Assembly (NCBI GenBank): GCA_023091735.1
Contig: JALKBU010000854.1
Location: forward strand, 1 to 22,500
From: Trichomonas tenax
Lineage: Eukaryota; Parabasalia; Trichomonadida; Trichomonadidae
Direction of reading: 5' to 3'
DNA length: 22,500 bases
Shown here one piece after another: positions 16,899 through 22,500 of this stretch. Position 1 is the stretch's first letter; each line of letters opens with the position of its first letter. The translations under genes were made by a program, and so were the position numbers. Below the pieces are notes generated by a model. The model made no database searches. It was not told the DNA's origin and saw only the letters and a list, made by a program, of their open reading frames with translations.

Positions 16899-19283
16899 AT
16901 GGAATTGTCAACGTCATTTTTTATAATAACAGAGAATAAAGTTCCTGCGATAGATCTAGATCCACAAATTGGGAACAAAAAGTTTTCAAGTCCTTACAAA
17001 AACCAGTTTAAGCCCACTTATTTCTCTCCAAGAGCAGGATATCAGTCCATATTTAATAATGGACAAAATTCATACGAAAATATGCCACAAAATTCATATT
17101 CTGCACGTCCTAGTATGAATCTGATGCAAATAATTAAAGGTTCTCGAAATCCAAATTATTTGATCAAAAAACCGCAAGTTAAGTCTGTGAAAGTACTGGA
17201 CCAGAGCTATATAGACCAGGATAAGCAGTCCAAGGCCATTGCACAGGACTATATTCGTGGAATACTTCATAACGATTTTTTAGATACTCAAGCTTCGATT
17301 ATTCAGAGGGCGTTTCGGCAATCACAGTCTCGAGGCCATACAAAAAAATTCATCAAAATACGTATAACACAAAATAAAAGATTATTAAAATTTTGTATCA
17401 TCTTATGGAAGCTATTTGCATTCAAAAACACACTGAAATTACATAGAACTTACGATCAACTCATTGATTTTCTTCCATACGTTCACTATGTCTTAAAATC
17501 AAGAAATCTTTCTCCATTTCGATATTTTTACACAGGCGGTGAAGTATTCGTTCCTTTTCCTTATTCGCACAGAAATCTGTTCAGGTTGGTGTTTTCATGC
17601 AACAAGCCGTATTTACTCAACATTTTACATGCATGGCAGAAATTTGCACACAAAAAAGAAGTTCAGAGAACGATACTTCTATTTTCAGAATCAACTAACA
17701 ACAAAATTGTTAGTTTTCGTCCTCTTTTTGTCTGTTTCAAGCTTTGGAATAATTTAACTGCATATTCAAAGAAAAAAGCGGAAATAGATGTCACAAAGAC
17801 GCCACAGATCATCATTGATGATCACGACAAAGTTCCTGTATGGCTTGCAACGCAAACAAGGCTTAACAACATCCAATTTGCAAATTGTCAATCAGCGGTT
17901 CTCTACAACAACAATCTCGTCAAGAGAAGCATCAGAGCACTGTTTACTTACTACAAAACAAGTAAAAACAGATGCCATATCATTCCAAGCATGATAAAAG
18001 CTAAAAATACTGCTTTGATGACGAAAATCTTCGCAAATTGGGTTTCTTTGATCAACGAGAAGAAGAAGCGCAGAAATTTCATCAGAATGTTCATCAAACT
18101 CTGGTACAGACGCACTTTCAAGCATGCTTTCTTTGATGAAATCGACAGATTCTCAAAAAGATGCGCGATAACATTCCGTCTTTCGAGAGCACTCAACGGA
18201 TGGGCTTTTGTCGCTAGAAGAAGGCGCATCAAGTATCTCAATACGTCACTGACTGTCCAAAAGCAGCCTCTGCTCGCATACATGCTTATCTACGCTGTTT
18301 CAGGCAATTTCGATCTCGCGTTTCACATTCTTTCATTCAAATTGTGGATCAACATCATTCGCAGAAGGAAACAATTTAAGCGATATTTATCATTCCACAA
18401 CAACTTAACACACGACGCAGAACTCGCTTATGGAACATTGACAATGCTAAGAAGTCCTGATGAAGCAGAAAACATCTTTCCAAACGGAATTGGAATTTCT
18501 TTGGAATTATCAATTCTCGTGCAAAGATTTGCTGAGAATAACAAAACATTGCAATTAAACGTCAAAAAGAAACTTGGAGAAGATTTGAGAATAAATCCAT
18601 TAGCGAGATTGTTTCTGCTTGCAATACACAAACAAGTCAACTTCGATGTGTTCGAATCCACACAAGAATTTGAAGAGAAAGAAGAAGTTCAAAAATTGCA
18701 CTCTGAAGACGAACTCACGAATCAAACACTCGAAAACGCAAAGATTTTGAGATCCAGATTGCAGTGGAAGCTTCACAGAGACAACTCACTCCTCACTGTA
18801 ATGAATGCACACATGTGGGCACAAAAATACAACGAATTAGTTCCAGAATTTCGAACAACTGAAGAAGCAACTTTCTTCGCCAAAAATGATTGGGTACAAC
18901 CGATTGAAGGCGAGATATCAGTGTTCAAAGACTTCAAGACATCAGTCAATGCCCTCGTGCGTGCTCTCGATATGTCGAGACAGCGCCCGAAGCTTCAGAT
19001 ATTGTTCGAAGAGAAGAAAGTTGTCATCGAAGATTTATGTGAAAGAATTCGAAAACCAGAAAGAATCAAAGAGTGCAGCAATGAAGAAGAGATAAAGATC
19101 AAATCAAAGCCTGTCGAAAAAGTCAAAGAACCACAAAATATAGAGACTCCAAAGAAGTTTACTGAAGAAATTGAAATTCTTTCCAAAAGACTCAAGAATT
19201 TGTCTCCCGACTTGAAACAGTGCATTAAGTCCCCTCCATTGCCACCAACACCAGACAAATCGCCTCGATTCAAGAAGAAATGA
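16899..19283 (+). CDS. Sfi1-like/IQ-motif protein, probable centrin or calmodulin binder, 794 aa
   Basis: An IQ-like motif (ASIIQRAFRQ, about residues 132-141) is followed by a series of helical units with a conserved Trp in the context hydrophobic-x-x-W-x-x-(F/L)...(K/R)(K/R). The Trp residues are W170, W246, W283, W381, W402, W435 and W483, as in LKFCIILWKLF, NILHAWQKFAHKK, IFANWVSLINEKKKRR and SFKLWINIIRRRK. This is the pattern of Sfi1 repeats, which bind centrin along a long helix at spindle poles and basal bodies. The unit spacing is irregular compared with yeast Sfi1. The N-terminus (1-110) is Ser/Asn/Pro-rich, and the C-terminus (about 715-794) is Lys/Glu-rich and ends in a Pro-rich basic tail (SPPLPPTPDKSPRFKKK) suggestive of proline-directed phosphorylation. 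Intact frame, ATG start, TGA stop. A role at the basal-body or spindle apparatus is inferred from the repeats only. Confidence 0.7.
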   Translation: MELSTSFFIITENKVPAIDLDPQIGNKKFSSPYKNQFKPTYFSPRAGYQSIFNNGQNSYENMPQNSYSARPSMNLMQIIKGSRNPNYLIKKPQVKSVKVLDQSYIDQDKQSKAIAQDYIRGILHNDFLDTQASIIQRAFRQSQSRGHTKKFIKIRITQNKRLLKFCIILWKLFAFKNTLKLHRTYDQLIDFLPYVHYVLKSRNLSPFRYFYTGGEVFVPFPYSHRNLFRLVFSCNKPYLLNILHAWQKFAHKKEVQRTILLFSESTNNKIVSFRPLFVCFKLWNNLTAYSKKKAEIDVTKTPQIIIDDHDKVPVWLATQTRLNNIQFANCQSAVLYNNNLVKRSIRALFTYYKTSKNRCHIIPSMIKAKNTALMTKIFANWVSLINEKKKRRNFIRMFIKLWYRRTFKHAFFDEIDRFSKRCAITFRLSRALNGWAFVARRRRIKYLNTSLTVQKQPLLAYMLIYAVSGNFDLAFHILSFKLWINIIRRRKQFKRYLSFHNNLTHDAELAYGTLTMLRSPDEAENIFPNGIGISLELSILVQRFAENNKTLQLNVKKKLGEDLRINPLARLFLLAIHKQVNFDVFESTQEFEEKEEVQKLHSEDELTNQTLENAKILRSRLQWKLHRDNSLLTVMNAHMWAQKYNELVPEFRTTEEATFFAKNDWVQPIEGEISVFKDFKTSVNALVRALDMSRQRPKLQILFEEKKVVIEDLCERIRKPERIKECSNEEEIKIKSKPVEKVKEPQNIETPKKFTEEIEILSKRLKNLSPDLKQCIKSPPLPPTPDKSPRFKKK

Positions 19284-20061
19284 ATCACATATTTTGTTTA
19301 TTAAATATTTTTTTGTATTTTAGACTTATAGTACATTTATTTGTTCTTTCTGTGACGAAAAATATCAATTGAATTATGCTCTAAGGTTTTATTCACATGT
19401 TAAAAAATATTTTTCAGTTTTTGAATTTAAAAAAAACAATTTCTAGAGAAGCATAATTAGTATGTCAAAATTATTTATTGTGGGGTCATTCAAAAGTGGA
19501 AACTGAAGCTTCGAAAAATATATATGTACCATATAGTAAATTAAATATTCAATATTAATAAAATTCAATTTATTTCAATCTGCAAATAATCTTCAGAAAA
19601 ATGTTATTTTTCTCACACTGTTATTTTCGTAACATTTCTCCAATAGTCGTATGATCATTCAATTGGCCGTGTACCGATTTTCTGAAGCATTTTAATATTG
19701 TGAAATCATTCAAAATTAAAGTGCATAATATTTATTAGAACAGCATTGCAAGTAAGTTATAGAGTTTTACATTCAAAAATAAACATATCACTTTATGCCA
19801 AACATTAAAAATTGCAAAATATTGCTATATAATAAGATATAAACATACATTTAGATAAATTTTACAATAAACTAAAAGCCGTTAAAACGTCACTTTTCTC
19901 ACATTTTATCAGGTAAAAATGCTTCTAAGTAGATTTTAGCCCTCATGGAACATAAAGCATATTCTATTTCCTTGCTAAATCACGTCTACGTAATTAATTT
20001 TCCATAAGAAGCAGTTGTGCTGTTAATGCAAAAAAATAAATCAAATCGTGACATTATTTTG
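19284..20061. other. Intergenic, AT-rich
   Basis: No gene supported. A small hairpin lies at about 19600-19640 (GAAAAATGTTA ... TAACATTTCTC), and one CGTCACTTTT word near 19888. Confidence 0.4.
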
Positions 20062-20277
20062 TCATAAACTCGCTTCAGAACGTCTGCATATACCTGACCG
20101 CGACATATGATCATTTATCCAAACATAATTGATACGAAATGGATTAGATTTTGACATTTTAGCCATGAGAGAAGAGGATCTCACTTCAGAACGTACAGCA
20201 TGATAATGGCGATGAAGTACACATGTCGACTTCCATGACAATTCAAACCAATAACCCGCATGTGGTTTACTGCAAGA
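20062..20277 (-). pseudogene. Possible relic of a protein-coding gene, 71 codons, no start
   Basis: A minus-strand frame between stops, without an ATG near its beginning, has protein-like content (GYWFELSWKSTCVLHRHYHA, later NPFRINYVWINDH). I recognise no family. It lies 80 bp beyond the 3' end of the Maverick ATPase relic on the same strand, so it may be part of the same dead element. Chance is not excluded. Confidence 0.25.
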
Positions 20278-20280
20278 TTA

Positions 20281-20309
20281 ATTTAGGGGGAGTAAACTCA
20301 CCCCTAAAT
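20281..20309. repeat. 29-nt near-perfect palindrome
   Basis: ATTTAGGGG, then GAGTAAACTC (itself palindromic), one extra A, then CCCCTAAAT. It lies between the coding relic at 20062-20277 and the ATPase relic and could form a continuous stem of about 13 bp with one bulge. The TTTAGGGG word recurs in the repeat block at 21.36, 21.90 and 22.13 kb. Confidence 0.75.
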
Positions 20310-20357
20310 AAATTTATTGAGTCAAATCAGAGATTTACCGTGTGTATGTTGCGGAAC

Positions 20358-20720
20358 TTATAAAGCAACTATTGATGATGTTGACCAGGCTGTTGATACA
20401 TAAACAATGGGTTTTTCGATTAATGGAGACAAACGATTAAATGTTTCATCATCAGTATCACCGTTTCTGTTAACGTAAACTATTAAATGAGTTTCTTTAC
20501 TGTTTCTATTTAATTTTATTATTTCCTTCTTCATTGAATACGTTTTACCTGACCGTTGGCGCCCAACGAAGACATTTACTAAGTTTGAATATACGTTCAT
20601 TCCTTTTACTTTATCCAAATTCTCCTAATTGGTTTTGTCTAACATTTGTATTTCCATTTCATCGCTTAAATCATCCTCATCAGCGTCCGAATCATATAAA
20701 TCATAATTCATTAAAGTCAT
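20358..20720 (-). pseudogene. Maverick packaging-ATPase-like relic (A32/FtsK-HerA type), truncated
   Basis: From ATG 20720 the frame has an acidic N-terminus (DSDADEDDLSDEMEIQM), an in-frame TAG at 20625-20627, and then NLVNVFVGRQRSGKTYSMK with a clear Walker A (GRQRSGKT), a following helix, the strand LIVYVNRNGD and a later strand PIVYVSTA. It ends in TAA at 20358, before any Walker B acid or arginine finger. The family (genome-packaging ATPases of Polintons and related viruses) normally has about 200 residues or more, so the C-terminal half is missing. TTCATTTAAATT just ahead of the ATG gives an Inr-like start with a 9-nt leader. It is a dead fragment: one nonsense codon plus truncation. 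Confidence 0.6.
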
Positions 20721-20760
20721 AATTTAAATGAAAATAAATATATTTTAATGTTGAAGAAAT

Positions 20761-20856
20761 ATGACGTCAGATCCTTTAAATAAAAAACGAATTGAAGAGG
20801 TATTTAATGAATGGATTAATAAACTGAATTTCGGCTTAAAACACACACACAAATGA
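20761..20856 (+). CDS. Small ORF, 31 aa, divergent from the ATPase relic
   Basis: ATG 20761 starts MTSDPLNKKRIEEVFNEWIN and ends at a TGA (20854-20856) that lies where the GC-rich hairpins begin. It reads like the amphipathic N-terminus of a longer protein cut off by the hairpin sequence. It shares a 40-bp AT-rich spacer with the divergent ATPase relic. Probably a truncated Maverick gene; no family recognised. Confidence 0.3.
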   Translation: MTSDPLNKKRIEEVFNEWINKLNFGLKHTHK

Positions 20857-20921
20857 GCCCATCCCGCTGAGCAAGCTCAGCTTCGGGCTAGGATAAATGA
20901 GCCCAAGCCCCCTTGGGGCTC
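20851..20921. other. Two adjacent GC-rich hairpins
   Basis: Both begin with AAATGAGCCCA (20851 and 20895, 44 bp apart). Hairpin 1: GCTGAGC-AA-GCTCAGC (20866-20881) flanked by AGCCC/GGGCT (20856-20860, 20885-20889). Hairpin 2: GAGCCCAAG-CCCC-CTTGGGGCTC (20899-20921). They stand out sharply in AT-rich DNA. GC-rich hairpins at gene ends act as 3'-end signals in some large DNA viruses; a similar role here is only a possibility. Confidence 0.7.
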
Positions 20922-21017
20922 GGTCTCGTTCTTCTTAACCTGATGATATAACGGTTTTAAATCATTTGTGGATTAAGTTTAATTTTAAAAATATATTATT
21001 TTTTAATAAGTAAATAG

Positions 21018-21260
21018 ATGGACAGGGTAGACGTTGGTTGCCAAACGATTTCATTTGCTGATAAAATTGATGTTGAAAAGTTTTTGATGCGTGAATTTCC
21101 GAACAAACGCGAAATATTGGTTTCTGAATTATCTGAGGCTTATTTTGAAATTTTCGGGATAAGGAAATTTTATGAAGAATTTAAAAAGGATTTGAAAAAG
21201 TCGATGAGATACAAAACCCGTTCAATAAAGAAGGTCAAATATATTGCACGATTGGTTTAG
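21018..21260 (+). CDS. Hypothetical protein, 80 aa, Maverick-associated
   Basis: ATG 21018 to TAG 21258. The N-terminal half is acidic/hydrophobic (MDRVDVGCQTISFADKIDVE) and the C-terminus strongly basic (KKDLKKSMRYKTRSIKKVKY), as in small nucleic-acid-binding proteins. No family recognised. The unbroken frame and codon pattern are protein-like. It sits 300 bp from the Maverick ATPase relic, in a direction divergent from it. No clear Inr was found ahead of the ATG. Confidence 0.5.
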   Translation: MDRVDVGCQTISFADKIDVEKFLMREFPNKREILVSELSEAYFEIFGIRKFYEEFKKDLKKSMRYKTRSIKKVKYIARLV

Positions 21261-22155
21261 AAACAGTTGGTTATTTTTGTTTTTGGTTGATTTCGATGTG
21301 GAAATGAGGTTTTGAGGTCGTTTATGTTGAAAATTTGATGAAAAGTAATGGAAAACAGTGATTTAGGGGCAAAAATGAAAAGTGCACCGAGTCGATTTAT
21401 TTTTGATGACATAGGTTTCATAAATCCTTGAGTTGATATGATAAATCAGCGAGTCGGAAAGTGCATCGAGTGCACCGTGTGCAAATTTGCCCTAGTAAAT
21501 GTGACAACATTGACATTTTGACAACACGAGTGATTTCATGCTGAAAATAGGTATTTTACGGTCGTTTGTACGTAAAGGGTACGTAGAAATTGGGGTAAAA
21601 TATACGATGTTGTCAAATTGAGTTTTTGGGCTTAATATTATCAAAATTTGAGGATTTAGGGCTTAAAATTCATTTTGACAACATCGTTTATAAATGGTCA
21701 TTTTTACGTAAGGGGTTAGTTAGAAATGGCTTAATATTATGAAAATTTGAGGATTTACGGTAGTTTATGAGATGTTGTCAAAATGTCAATGTTGTCATAC
21801 CTCCTATCAGCTGGGACCTGCACCTGGTGCACTTGGTGCACTTAAAGAAATGAGGGTAAATAACGAAAATTCGAGTGAAAAGACACGAAAAACAGTGATT
21901 TAGGGGCAAAAATGAAATTTACGACTCGGTGCACACGATACGTCTACTTGGTGCACTCGGTGCAGTTTGAGATTTTGGGTCGTTTGGAGGTAAGGGTATG
22001 AAGAAATGAGGGGTAAATACATGCATTGACAAAGAAATTGACTGTTTGGAGGTAAGGGTATGAAGAAAGACCCCCTTGGGGTCAAGCCACAACGCGGCAT
22101 GGGGGTAAATTAATGAAAAACAGTGATTTAGGGGTAAATCTTGAGTTAGTAATGT
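21261..22155. repeat. Block of degenerate interspersed repeats
   Basis: Several words recur. AAAACAGTGATTTAGGGG is at 21352, 21888 and 22117, followed by CAAAAATGAAA in the first two. TTTGGAGGTAAGGGTATGAA is at 21983 and 22045 (62 bp apart). TGGTGCAC-type words appear in pairs at 21824-21843 and 21947-21964. TGTTGTCA/TGACAACA forms nested inverted repeats: 21502-21526 with 21773-21797 (25 bp, perfect) and 21604-21617 with 21674-21687 (14 bp, perfect). No convincing ORF; minus-strand frames here have no domain and follow the repeats. It may be decayed Maverick sub-terminal DNA. Confidence 0.65.
22069..22083. other. GC hairpin GACCCC-CTT-GGGGTC
   Basis: It shares the 11-mer CCCCCTTGGGG with the hairpin at 20899-20921. 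The closing pair differs in a compensated way (A-T here, G-C there), so pairing is kept while the sequence changes. Confidence 0.65.
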
Positions 22156-22200
22156 GATGTTCGCATAATCCACGGCGCAGTCGTGGCTTCTGCGAACATC
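22156..22200. other. 45-nt hairpin with GCGCAGT loop (19-7-19), copy 2
   Basis: Arms 22156-22174 and 22182-22200 pair over 19 bp with two mismatches: outer GATGTTCGC and inner CCACG are perfect. The loop is GCGCAGT at 22175-22181. Arm length and loop are the same as in the hairpin at 831-875, while most stem bases differ. It lies 57 bp outside the right Maverick terminus. Confidence 0.7.
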
Positions 22201-22244
22201 CCTTTAAATATATTTACGACAAAAATAGTTTTACAAGTTAGGTT

Positions 22245-22500
22245 CCCCCCCCCCCCCTATATAGAAAATAAATTTTTGAATTACTTACAAAACTAACGTT
22301 AATTTTATTTTGGAATTCCTGACTTTATAAAATGTATTCAGTTTTAAAAATAATTTATGACTAACTAACTAATTAATTAACTAACTAACTAAGAAAAGAA
22401 AGCGAAAGGATTTGTGGGGTAAGAAATTTTGAAAAATAATTTTAGTGAAAATGTATTCAGTTTTGAAAATAATTTATGACTAACTAACTAACTAATTAAC
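22245..22500. mobile_element. Maverick/Polinton terminal inverted repeat (start of the right element), with C13 tract
   Basis: A run of 13 C (22245-22257) abuts CTATATAGAAAATAAATTT, the outer end of a TIR that runs rightward out of the window. It is inverted relative to 509-686. A segment (AATGTATTCAGTTTTRAAAA, then TAATTTATGACTAAC...) is repeated at about 22329 and 22450, 121 bp apart. (ACTA)n/(AATT)n tracts fill the middle. The outer end faces left, so this is a different Maverick copy from the one at 1-690. Confidence 0.6.

Noticed and set aside
21900..22173. Two overlapping minus-strand ORFs
   Set aside because: They run through the interspersed repeats and hairpins; the peptide content follows the repeats and shows no domain.
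690..22256. A single complete Maverick spanning the window
   Set aside because: The TIR ends are oriented with outer sides facing inward, and the genes between them are cellular.

Overview
The window looks like nuclear DNA of a trichomonad (parabasalid) protist, most like Trichomonas vaginalis. This is inferred from content, not from a database match. It is strongly AT-rich and its genes are intronless. Several starts sit 5-12 nt downstream of Inr-like YCA(Y)TW sites. It carries trichomonad-expanded families (BspA-like leucine-rich repeats, DUF3447/ankyrin) and Maverick/Polinton remains, and two genes end in the TAAA context known as a trichomonad polyadenylation signal.

Layout. (1) 1-690: the end of one Maverick, with a frameshifted phage-tail-collar-like gene fragment and a terminal inverted repeat (TIR). 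(2) 690-4,390: a short Rev1-type BRCT protein (+) convergent with an intact VPS18 gene (-). (3) 4,391-9,780: 5.4 kb without an intact gene but very rich in inverted repeats. It holds a decayed Merlin/IS1595-like transposase, an 838-bp long-TIR element, a 1.35-kb TIR-bounded element with nine stem-loops about 125 bp apart, and several perfect hairpins. (4) 9,812-14,580: an intact protein kinase, then a BspA-like pseudogene (-, two in-frame TGA) and a DUF3447/ankyrin pseudogene (+, two nonsense codons plus a frameshift). (5) 14,725-19,283: two intact co-directional genes, a coiled-coil protein and an Sfi1-like/IQ protein that probably binds centrin. (6) 19,284-22,500: intergenic DNA, a broken Maverick packaging-ATPase relic with small ORFs, GC-rich hairpins, a block of degenerate repeats, a run of 13 C, and the TIR of a second Maverick that extends out of the window.

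The two Maverick TIRs are in opposite orientation with their outer ends facing each other, so positions about 690-22,256 form an island between two different elements. The intact genes are cell-biology genes (vesicle tethering, DNA-damage-type BRCT, kinase, cytoskeleton). The broken ones belong to expanded surface/ankyrin families or to transposons. No operon-like pathway is evident. The most interesting signals are non-coding: the quasi-periodic array of sequence-unrelated hairpins at 7,668-9,020, and two hairpins 21 kb apart, each just outside a Maverick TIR, that share the same 19-7-19 geometry and the same 7-nt loop with different stems.
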